Shown in pieces: positions 49,801 to 60,000 of a stretch of 60,000 bases of DNA; position 1 is the stretch's first letter; each line of letters begins with the position of its first letter. The notes beneath the pieces were generated by a model. It had not been told where the DNA came from, made no database searches, and worked only from the letters and a program-made list of their open reading frames with translations. The stretch spans positions 3,408,501-3,468,500 of the forward strand of contig NC_135555.1 in the NCBI RefSeq assembly GCF_964340395.1. Direction: 5' to 3'. The position numbers were made by a program, and so were the translations under genes. The stretch is from Glandiceps talaboti. Its lineage: Eukaryota; Hemichordata; Enteropneusta; Spengelidae.

Positions 49801-51543
49801 GCCTGGAGTCTGGACCGTACTATACAGCGCGACCTTACATAGGATGTGTACAAGGGGTCCCGAATAGTGTCGTTTAGTTTTATGGTTTAGGCATACAGCA
49901 TTGGAGAAGCTAAATTTTTATTGCACTGTAATGGTTCTCACCCAGGTTTTAAGGATGCCACCTCGACTGCTTTACAACCCACTTTCAATTTTACTATTCA
50001 ATGAAGGCTGTCTGAAAATTACCCGACTGTAGTACTTTTAGGGTGTCATTAAAAACCTCAAAACAACATCCATCGCCAATATCTGACAACCTAAATGTGA
50101 TTTTCGGTTTCACATTACGCGCCTATTTTTGTTGTCCACTGGAGGGATAATAAACGGAGAAAACGGAGCATATCCCCGATGAAAAATTCCGTGGATTGTT
50201 TTTCAGTCGACTTCGCTCACATTGCTGTTTGAAATCTTCGAACTGATTTGATAGATCGGTATCTAGACAATTGTAATCGGTAACGCACAGTGAAACAGAT
50301 TTAGAAAATCATAGAATAAATACGCGTCAATTTGCGGCTAATTGTGCCAATTTATACACAAATATAAATCTAGGTCTATTTGTACTTGGTGGTAAAAAAA
50401 GGGGGCAAACATCCCATGGCGGCCCTCAAAACACACTAACTAAACATCATTAAGAGTGTACAGTCATAACGTAATAAAAGGCGAGGCAATTAAGCTCGGA
50501 ATGTTGTGCGTAATAAAACAAACATACACAAATACCATTGAACGAGTACCATTACGCGTGAGGCTTTGAATTACGGTGATATTTTATGTCAAGTTTCCCT
50601 TTGGTGGTGGGTGAGTTGACGTATAGGTGAGTAAGTGCAATATATGTCGTCGTAATGGCGGCAATATTTGTGTGGCCATGGTCCAGGCAGAAATCAAACA
50701 AGGCTACTTTATTGCCAGTACAAACACCACTAATACATTGACCTTTGCTCCCTGCCATATCGGGTTTTATGACTCATCAGAAGACTACGTTTACATATGG
50801 ATATTGCTCCCAGCAGTCGACAAGTAATATATACAGCCCTTTCCATCAAAGTCACCACAATAAAGACGTACTTTCGTAGGGCAGACAGCGCATTCCAAGC
50901 GAAACCCGCATTTCTCAGAGAATTAAAAACTCTTCGCCATTAATAGTCTCTTTGGTGATGAGACATATTTACGACAAAATATTACATAAATCTTCTGTGA
51001 CAGACTGATGTCTATCTATACAACGTGTGCTTCAGGAGGCTGACACAAATTGACAGATAGGCTAGCACGAAATCTTTTTTAAAGTTACTTACTTATATCA
51101 GGTCGCACAGAAAGTGAATCTGACGGCCGGAGAAGTACACCGCTTGTATCAGCTCACGTACTCGGAGCCAAAAAAAACTTGAGAGATAAAATCTGTCGAT
51201 GTCGGTTGAATAATTAGAGTGTATGCCGTTAGCCAGATAAGGAGATAGACAAACATTCGACACCCAACATGTAAAATAAAGTCAATACCGGGTACATAAT
51301 TAATTTGCTTTTTGTTTACAGATGTTTTTAAGTCCACCGTTCCAATATCACCATTAACAATGCAATGTATTTGTTAGTTGACTAAAAAAATGGTGTAAAA
51401 ATCTTACCGGTCTCCGAGTTCGGTAACCTGATCATCGGTACCTTTAGCCGTTCGGTGTTTCTCAGCGATGTCGTGGTTTCTTCTTGGTTTGCAGATGGCA
51501 TCGCAGATAACGCCGTGTCGTCTTTTACAACCCACCTATACAT
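40407..51543 (-). CDS. Homeobox transcription factor with atypical 61-residue homeodomain, about 589 aa
   Basis: Four minus-strand exons: 51543-51408, 48419-48291, 42548-42494 and 41856-40407. Phases close exactly. The start is MYRWVVKDDTALSAM. The homeodomain spans about residues 105-165: it has RTPYSDVQ, an extra residue in the helix 1-2 loop (NWGFIT), TERQIKVWFQNRRARDRREN in helix 3, and the invariant W, F, N and R. Q50-type specificity and the general look are ANTP-like; the PY before helix 1 and FIT recall posterior Hox proteins, but I cannot assign a family. After it come an acidic tract (about 185-200), a SUMO-type IKEE (K329) and PLDLS at 520-524, a CtBP-binding motif, so repression is likely. 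A strong donor at 40475 offers an alternative C-terminal end after residue 567. Confidence 0.85.
45056..45196. repeat. (GAT)n/(GGT)n compound microsatellite in homeobox intron 2
   Basis: GAT units, then GGT units, then mixed GAT/AAT/GAC units. Met- and Ile-rich frames here are artefacts. Confidence 0.9.
46177..46243. repeat. (GATA)n microsatellite in homeobox intron 2
   Basis: About 16 uninterrupted TAGA units. Confidence 0.95.
46556..46890. repeat. (CA)n, (TA)n and (GT)n tracts with a 51-bp-spaced duplication
   Basis: Pure CA at about 46708-46747 passes into TA. The segment CACTTAATTCAAAAGAATAA with ATATATATA around it occurs twice (near 46769 and 46821), followed by a GT tract and TA. Confidence 0.9.
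48420..51407 (-). other. Homeobox gene intron 1, no other gene seen
   Basis: This 3-kb intron is less repetitive than its surroundings and free of microsatellites, as is usual for introns with regulatory elements near developmental genes. No motif cluster is decisive. Confidence 0.45.
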
Positions 51544-54500
51544 GTCTACAGTGATAAAGTATCTCCTGTTCGTGACTGCTGCTGCTCCGCTACAACCAAG
51601 AGAGCGCCAGCTGTCTCAATCGAACCCCCTAGCTCACCAATCTTAAAAGAATTATCAAAGCAGGAAGTTTTTACGCAACACGTTTTTATACGCCCCTCCG
51701 CCCAATTAGAAACTATAAGATAACAAGAAGCTAATTAAAAGGATGGGCTAGGGAACAACTGGTAATAAACGAAACGGTAATGTGACTATTACACAATGGC
51801 TGACTGGTGTGGTGCACTTGTTTATGATATTCAAACGGTAAAATACCAGAATGGTTACCCGCATAATTCAAATCATTGCGTTTGATACTAATTTTAGGAG
51901 CTGAAAACTTACAGTACAGTACAGTTGTACATATTAAATGAGACGATACCTCGCCAGATTCTAACAAAGATCTTTAGTATTATATAAACAATGGATACAT
52001 ACAAAAGATAAAACAGGATACCAAACAGCTGACCAATTTCCGTTGAGGTATATTGTTGTATTGTCTATAATATACTGACCTGACGTTAAACTATTAAATG
52101 TGTATATAGTGTACTGGCTTCTAGTCAGTGTACTTGTTATTTCAATACTTTATTACACTACGAAAAATAATAACAATAAATGCATAAAAAGGGGGACACG
52201 CTTTACCCGTATTTGTCGCCTGTTTTGACAGTTGTAACAAAACGTGTAGTGAGAGATGTATTTGTCAACACTCGAATTATACAAACAACAATTGACTTTT
52301 CATATATCCTTTTGTCGAGTTTTGAAATGCTGTTTCCGGGGTACTATTAAAATATAAAAAAAAAACATTGGGGCAATTTGATATGAGCTCATTTTAATAT
52401 CCTGTTGTTATTGATACCAAACCGGATCGAAATTTGACCGTGGAAATTACCCCGAGGCTATAATGGTGGAGTACCGTTCGTTTTTATAACTATAGTTGTA
52501 ATAGGAGAGATGGATACGAGTTTCGTTATGTTTGTCAACCATGAAAAAAACACAGAGGTCTTCAAACCTACTCTTGGGGCCCCATGATTCAATTTACCCA
52601 TTCTATTACATGTAACTCACAGCATGGAGGTATTCCCTTATACCTCCATGCTTAGAGTATAGTTATGAATGTTCTTCACAAACATCAGAAGCCCTAAAAT
52701 CGTGGGTTATTACATAATACCATCTGTTCGTGATTGCCCCCTGCGAGGGCAAAATAAGATTGGTAGGCTTTGAGGTGTAAGTCTGTACACTTGGGGGTGT
52801 TGTTTTATCTACAGGGATCCTGACGAATAAACGAAACGAGATACTTGTGATTATCCTGGGTGATTAGCAATCACATGCTAATAGTCTTATCTTTTCAGCA
52901 TTTTTGTGTGAATAATTCAACTGATTACGGTGGCAATAACCTTGGAAATTGCAGAGAATAGGTATAACATGGGCTGTAAAATAGGTACAAGTTTAAGTTT
53001 TTAAAGAGAGAAGTTTTCAAAAACACGACATTTGACAGATGTAGTAGTATTCAGTAGGTGAGAGAACTCTTCGAAAAGTACATTCCACGTGTACAGCTGG
53101 AGTAGAACACTGAAAATGGAAAGTAAACAATACAGAGTAGAATTAGTCACAATCTGTTAAAAATTAACTTATAATTTATCTTTGAATAATAACACGTTAT
53201 AACGTAACCAAGGTTACCACGGTAATACTCTTCTTTAAGAAAAATAACCTACGTGTCACTGACCCCGCTGTATGTGCAATCGTTCTCCTTTATATGTTCA
53301 CTTCCCTCTCCCCTTTCTCAATCCCTTTATTTCTTCCCATCCGCTGCCTATTATTATCTTACACCACCCTCTCTCATTCTATCCCGGGATTCTACCCCCG
53401 TCCCCATCTTTCTCAAGTCCCTCAATACGCATTGAAGCTTTTCATGACTTAGTTGACCATAATCAATTACACAAAATAATTACATGATGCCATCAACAGT
53501 TCATGGTACGACTGTTTCGTTTCTTAGCTGTAAAGTACTTGGTGATTTGTTACAAGTAACTACAATCACAGCATCTTTGGTTGTCATCCACGATGCGTGT
53601 GTTACTTTTGGCGGTGTTAGAATTATACCGCAGCACAGAACATGCAGAGAGGCCAATGTGGATACTGATAATAGAAAATTGCGCAATATTGATTTCCGGT
53701 GCAGCTTTTCCCGCCAAAATATACTTGCGCAAGGTTTTCTTTTCACGGTATGATGTAGTCCAGTTCCTATACGGTATCGTTACAATTTACACCTTCACTC
53801 ACTTCTCGTGGTTTAGTTAGAAACCATGTTGGTATGATGACTTTGGGGCAATATATATTTTCAGATTAGACTTACAAAACCAATCTCTTTCCATTGACGT
53901 AAAGTTTAATCGTATCTACATAAATCATCAAATTATGTCTTTTCATTATTCGAACGATTATTGATATGACAGGATGGGTGTGACCCGGGGGTGTGACGTC
54001 CAAGCCCTTGATATCAAGCAAAGCATCAACACATTTGTTATAAAAATCTCATCAATATATTTATCTACAATGATTGTACCTCAGATCCTTAGGAAGATTA
54101 AGAAGCATAGATCAGCATAACTTTTTTCTGAAAACAGGCTGGTGATACAAAATGGGACAAAGAAATAAGCGCAAAGTCAGTGCTCCTTACGGCAGTTTGA
54201 ATCCCCCTTTACATGTAATCACAACTCTGAAGTATTTGGCTATTATACTTTTCCTTCACAGAGGTTGGAAGTCTATGGTAATAATCATAACCTAGGAATA
54301 ATATTGAAAACTTTTTTTTTTGGCAGGCTGTAAAGGTCAACATTTTCTAAACTCGCATAAATGAGTGCATGTATGGATTCGATGTGTTTTTCAATCAGCA
54401 AATAAAACGTATTGCTCGGCTATGAGTGCATGCATTCTACGATACCCCGCAGACTCTTTTCCTCAACATCGTAAACTACAGCCTCTTTTACGGCACCGTC

Positions 54501-55553
54501 CGACACGTCCATATTTCGTTGTTTCAGCAGAACTGTACGTGTGATCTGTCTTGTGAGAATGCTTTTCCTGGTCTGTGGATATCCCAGGAATGGTTTTTAT
54601 TAACCTTTATAACGACAAGGAAAAATAGGAAGATGTAGGTGATAAGATAAATAAGGCATCATAAAATTTGGGTTCTGGAGTACTATTTCATGGTTCACAC
54701 CACCTACATTACGCACGATTTAGAAAAAATAATTTCAACTTGTGCCTCGTTTGCGTATTTTTACTGCGGCCACATTGCGTCATGGGAGTCAGCAGAAATG
54801 CATATGTATTAGGTGAACAATGAATATTCATGAAGTTTTCATTGAAGGTAATACGCACTTAGTAGTCTTACAATTAATACTAGTATCAACAGCAAAATTC
54901 CACAAATGTCGCATAACTTCAAATTGATGTTTCTCTAAAATTCCGTGTATTAATATTATGTAGATGATGTAAAATCATTTAATTAATTTACAAACGTTTA
55001 TAAAAATGCATTTACTTCCTGGAGTGGCGTTCCCCTTTGAATAGTATACAATATGACATGTGAATTTTAGTTTTGATTATTCTGTTTTCTGTTTTCACAT
55101 AAAATACAATATGGACTCCTCATGTCTGTCAGCCTGTATGTATATACATCGTACATGGTTATCGACTTGGAGATACCTACTGCCATGGGGCCGGGGGAAT
55201 GTGTGTTGAAATGAATATGCCGTTGATTAAGGGCTCTAATTAGGAAGATAATCGAATATTGCCACCAGAGCCATGACGAACTGGAAGGAAATGTTGTTGT
55301 TTATTATAGTAGATAAGGCATGAAATAAACCAGGGACGTCTTGTGAAAGTTGATCACTGTTTTAATTAACACGCGGTAATTAGTTAGAGATGTAGATATC
55401 TAATGACGACATAACTTTGGAACACTCACTTGTACGGTAATTATGTGGATGGTGGGTGTAATTTTAAGTACCGTGTGAAAGCTGGTTTTGACACGTCACA
55501 GAAATCAACATACACGGGGGAGGAGGGAAGGAATAGAAATGTGAAAGAAGCTT
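51544..55553. other. Upstream of the homeobox gene, no gene supported
   Basis: The exon 1 5' UTR reaches at least to about 51600. Beyond it I see no exon with recognisable similarity. A perfect 12-bp hairpin (GCATGGAGGTAT, loop of 6, inverse copy) lies at 52622-52651. Confidence 0.45.
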
Positions 55554-55646
55554 AAAATCTCTTTAAAGGGTTTATGTGCAATTTTGGGCGAGATATAAAA
55601 TGTCGCCCAAAAACGCACATAAACCCCAGCCTTTAAAAGCGATTTT
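55554..55646. repeat. Imperfect inverted repeat, arms about 40 bp
   Basis: GTTTATGTGC..TTTTGGGCGA on the left pairs with TCGCCCAAAA..GCACATAAAC on the right. Outer arms TTTAAAGG and CCTTTAAA pair with small indels. Probably a degenerate MITE. Confidence 0.65.
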
Positions 55647-56024
55647 AATAAATAGAATACTGTGAGTGACTTTTAAATACACAATGTAATACACTGCGTA
55701 TATGTAACTGTCACTTACAACTGACAACTCAAACCTGGTATTAAGATGTAACATGTAAACCACCCGATGACGTAATTTCCATACGTATCAAAATATGTTC
55801 CTATATGTACTCCTGCATAATCATGATAGAGAGTCTGTCCAAAATCATTGGCAAATAAAGTGAAAGAGAAAGAGAGATAAGACACTACCTTGCTGAACTA
55901 AGTACATGGACTATAAAACTGTTTGAATTATAAAATTACTAGATTTAGTGTTACTCCCGGTTTGTTAAACAATAGTAGTATATGAAAAATTAGTATGTTG
56001 GTACAGGGAGCCCAGGAATCGTGT

Positions 56025-56341
<317 letters not shown>

Positions 56342-56342
<1 letters not shown>

Positions 56343-57924
56343 CACACATTCTATATACTGGACCATACATGTATATACAAGCCTGTACAAAACTACGCAA
56401 CTGTGTTTCTATGCCGGACCATACATGTAGACATAGGCCTGTACTAAAAGTATGTCATTATGTACGGAACCATACATGTATATGCAGGGCTATACTAAAA
56501 TATATCACTGTGTTTCTATGTACCAAGTCATATACAATACGTGTATATACAAGCCTGTAATAAAAACTATGACATTATGTTTCTATATACTGAGCATACA
56601 TCTATATACAGGCCTGTACTAAACTGCGTCCCTATGTTTCTATATATTACTGAACCATACAAAATTTATAGTTGTTGTGATCGTTCTGTCATTAGTCCCT
56701 TCGGTTCGTACCAAGAACTTCCATGTCCAAACTTTACAAAATATCCCCCCATAACTTTTTGGCACACAGGAGACTAGACTGACAAGACAGAAATGTTTTT
56801 TTTTCTTCTGCAAGGTTCAACATTATACTATTTATTTAGAGTATAATACATACTTTCTGAACATCAACGAACATTCTCATAATAAAGTCTAAAATTATGT
56901 CTCGTTTGACTAATACTGAAAAGATTGCCATTCCATTTAACTACATAAGCAGTTCAAAACTATATATATATATATATATTTATTACATGTTAGTATCTAT
57001 ATACACACACACGAGACATTTTTAATTACCATCCATCAATTAGCATTGGGTCATAACACCCAGAACTGCCGATGCGCCATCACAGAGTATCGCGGATTCC
57101 CTGTTATTTTTGCAGATATTGCATTATTGTATTATCATGAATGTTTGGACGACAAACGCTCAATTCATCAATTCTTTGTGTCAGTTAACAATATATTACT
57201 ATAAAATTCTATAGTTGTCCGTGTGTTGCATCGCATCACCAACTTACAGCACGTACTTTAACATCATAATGACACGTGTCCGCTGTTTATCGTACCAAAG
57301 TCCGTACCAGTTTTTAACAATCGTAGCTCTGTCCTGTATATGTGTTGATAATAACTGACTGAATTAGACTGTTACGTGTAAACTTAAATTATACCTTATA
57401 TGAGGTCGGCAATAACTCAAGAAGACTTATTCGTTTCTGGAAAGCGAAATGATATCAGGGGTGATCTCCTACACACATTCATGCCATCAATAGTACTGTT
57501 ATAGCACAAATATTCAAATTCTGATTTGAAATGATCGAAACTACTAAGATATTGGGTAGCTAGATAAACATTTCTTCATTTATTGCTGCTTTTTGTTTTA
57601 CACGTTTGAAATACTAGTAATTAAACGGTTATCAGCCAGCTTGTTCAACCCATCCCCCTGATTGTTGATAGCACGTCTTTACTGGTATCCAAACACTTCC
57701 AATCACATTTGTACCATCACCGTCTCATTATAAATGGCTAAAGTCATTGAGCAAGATATGAACCATGATTATACCCCAATCAATTCAGTTGTATAATTGG
57801 GGACCTGATAGGATAGCGCTTGCTACATGTATGCTTTAATCCTATGTACTTATAGCCGAGTTTGTAATGGATTGTATGCTCTCAAGGGAATTGGGAAAAT
57901 TGTTTAGCGTCGTTGTGCCGATAT
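56342..57924. other. Intergenic stretch, nothing recognised
   Basis: A degenerate local repeat with GGACCATACATGTA and CCTGTACTAAAA units at about 56360-56660 (period about 60 bp, five copies) is the only structure seen. Confidence 0.5.
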
Positions 57925-57995
57925 AGGTCCGTGTCGGCGGTAATAATTGTACAGTGCTATGACCACAGCGCCCATTTTGGAAGGCGATTTATAAA
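57925..57995 (+). mobile_element. Retroposon 3' tail relic related to 11316-11421
   Basis: GGTAATAATTGTACAGTGCT, then CAGCGCCC and GGCGATTTATAAAC follow the same order as the element at 11316 (GTAATAATTGTAAAGTGCTT, GCGCTATATAAG). Heavily diverged. Confidence 0.4.
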
Positions 57996-60000
57996 CAGTT
58001 GCTATTTTTATCCTTATTTTTTCATAATTCATACGTATTCATATCTGGGGTCTCTTTACCCACAGGTATCCACCGAATCAACACTGTACATATTCTAAAT
58101 CGTATCCCATGACAAAGATATCATATTTATAGCTATCCAATAAGAATCTCTATCGAATATATCATATCGAAACTTGTAATATCATAGATAATGTTTATGA
58201 CTATATTCATCCATGCTGTCAATGTATAATATTTTATTTTCAACAAATAATAATTTGGTAAAAAATACGTGATGGTTTGTGCGTAATGATTGACACCGTG
58301 ACGTGATTTAGTGCAAAAATTAGCTCCATTGTATTTTTTTTCTGAAACTAACATTTCAGGGAAGCTAACTATTTCAGGATGTTCTGTGTCAGCGAGGATT
58401 ATTTTTGAGAATTTTTGGGAAGTTGCTACTAAATATCTCTCAGACTATGATGTATAAAAAAATTGACAAGACTTGTTACTTGCAAAACATAACATAATTT
58501 TAACACCTGCTTCATTACCTATAGATTTTGTCCAGGGCATCAAAAATTGAATGTATAAATTTAACAGGTAAAACATACATGATGGTTGGTGAGTCATATT
58601 GTCACGTGACTTAGTTCTAATTCTTGTAGTTACACGTAGAGTTATAATAGTTAAATTCTACAGTGTAGTCATAAATACAAAATATATTTGAACAGACTGG
58701 AAGGCACGTCGTTGTGGATGGGGCAATTAAAAAGGGTGCCTCCAAAGACGGAATGTTTGAATAGAATGTAAACTCCAACTGTGGGCGATGGTGCATGGTG
58801 GTGCGTAGTCTATCAGCTAGCCCTCGGATGTTCTTCCGATAAAATACGACACACAGCCGAACAAGCCCACACATGCGAACTTCGTTCGCTTATAGTTATA
58901 GCATCGAAAGAAAGCCCGAACGTCTAGCAGCAAGACAAGGTGCTAGGTGGTGCGCCGACAGTCACACATTACACTATCAGGGCGCCACCAACGGATGCAT
59001 TATACAATTCAATGTTTCAACTGCTGTACAAAAATTGCTCAAGTCTCCGGGTTTTTTTCGCTTTTTTTTTAAATGGAAACAATTTTGTTTTAAAAAAACA
59101 CAACTGTGTTCTTTTGTGTGAATTGATAACCTGACCTGGGTGAGGTATTGTGAAACAAGTCCAGTGGATGCCTAAATCCTAGTAACATGGAAAAATATAT
59201 AAAAACATTGAAGAACAAACTCAAAACACTGACTTGAAGATTATAAAACATCAAAAAATCTCACAAGGGACTGGTGCCAGTCAACCAATGTAACCGATTG
59301 TACAGCTATTATGCATGTGTATTATATTTATTCAGTATAATCTATTAGTCCAATAGAGATTTAAGTTGTAATAATTAAATCCTTCACATAGTAACCTCTA
59401 TCCTACCAGGTTCCCAATTATACAGCTGGTTGACTCGATAACAATTGTGGGTCATGTCTTGCTGAAGGTCTGTAGTCTGTTTAAGACACAAATGGCAGCT
59501 ATGAAGTTCTAACCAACAACTTGCAGATTTGAAACAGGCCACTCTAACATACATATACAATCATGATTGCAGTTTCCACCAATACTCAGGACAGGTGAAG
59601 CAAGGTTAGGTTTGAAAATACTGGACAGCACATATACCAAGCTAGGGTCTACCATATCCAGTTACACACATAAAAGAAAAAAAATCAAACAACTTTATTA
59701 TCATGTATTCACAAACTCATCACTTCACAATTCTTATTTTATTATACAATGTAATTCAGTGTAGCTTGTGTTTTTAATAAAGTTCAATAATAAACACCCC
59801 AGTTCAAAACTCTTGCCCCCAAAATTTAGTTTGGCCCTTTTAGATCGTAATCTATACTCTCATTTGCATAAGGTTGACCATTCCATGAACTGGGCAAAGT
59901 TACATTGCACATTTCATTCACGTTTCACGGACTGGGTGTAATTTATATATGGATGGCTATTTCTCCCCCATTCTACATCACTAGTATGAATACCTTGCCA
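57996..60000. other. Right end of window, no gene supported
   Basis: The frames at 58617-58874 (minus) and 58873-59134 (plus) have no recognisable similarity and no closing splice model. AATAAA signals occur near 59777 and 59789. Confidence 0.4.

Noticed and set aside
50552-50827. Overlapping frames on both strands in homeobox intron 1
   Set aside because: No domain, no splice model; it could be a conserved non-coding element but nothing in the sequence proves it.
58617-59134. Possible first exons of a further gene at the right end
   Set aside because: Frames lack similarity and a joined model; the sequence to the right is missing.
59400-59520. Segment with TACAGCTGGTTGACTC and CAATTGTGGGTCATGTCTTG, thought to be a dispersed repeat
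   Set aside because: It resembles repeats I recall in marine invertebrates, but with one copy here and no defined ends I cannot support it.

Overview
This is an AT-rich stretch of animal nuclear DNA. All genes are split by GT-AG type introns, most introns are long, and the rest is rich in microsatellites, minisatellites and short transposon relics. The gene content (ORC6, VPS35, a CDP-alcohol phosphotransferase, a likely ciliary protein and a homeobox factor) and the repeat types (a tRNA-derived SINE, Helentron-like elements with microsatellite tails, foldback elements) suggest a marine invertebrate bilaterian. I cannot decide the phylum from sequence alone.

Layout: (1) 201-2490, minus strand: the first four coding exons of ORC6, whose 3' end lies off the left edge. 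(2) 2491-2707: a compact two-way promoter with E2F-, ETS-, CCAAT-, CRE- and CACGTG-type sites. (3) 2708-14968, plus strand: complete VPS35, 17 exons, 795 codons. Every exon phase closes, which supports the model. It contains one U12-type intron and two GC-AG introns. (4) 16.7-19.2 kb: minisatellites and a nested pair of inverted-repeat elements. (5) 19196-32355, plus strand: a choline/ethanolamine phosphotransferase-like membrane enzyme, 8 coding exons, 371 aa. Its introns are filled with LINE and Helentron-like debris and tandem arrays; two arrays have multiplied the 5' splice site of the adjacent exon. (6) 32.8-35.2 kb: a foldback element, a tRNA-derived SINE and a pure (CT)n tract of about 180 bp. 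(7) 35439-37360, minus strand: a small three-exon gene, 117 aa, resembling the ciliary microtubule protein CFAP90 (C5orf49 family). (8) 38.2-39.7 kb: a second Helentron-like copy and a TA-flanked inverted-repeat element. (9) 40407-51543, minus strand: a four-exon homeobox gene, about 589 aa, with a 61-residue homeodomain, an acidic tract, a SUMO-type site and a CtBP-type PLDLS motif. (10) 51.6-60 kb: no gene I can support; mainly microsatellites and small hairpins.

The genes do not form a pathway. ORC6 acts in replication-origin licensing, VPS35 in endosomal sorting (retromer), the phosphotransferase in phospholipid synthesis, the CFAP90-like protein probably in cilia, and the homeobox protein in transcription. 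The one clear functional link is the shared ORC6/VPS35 promoter; the same head-to-head pair exists in human. I found no wholly new multi-gene system. The most unusual signals are the amplified splice donors in the phosphotransferase gene and the unclassified homeobox gene.
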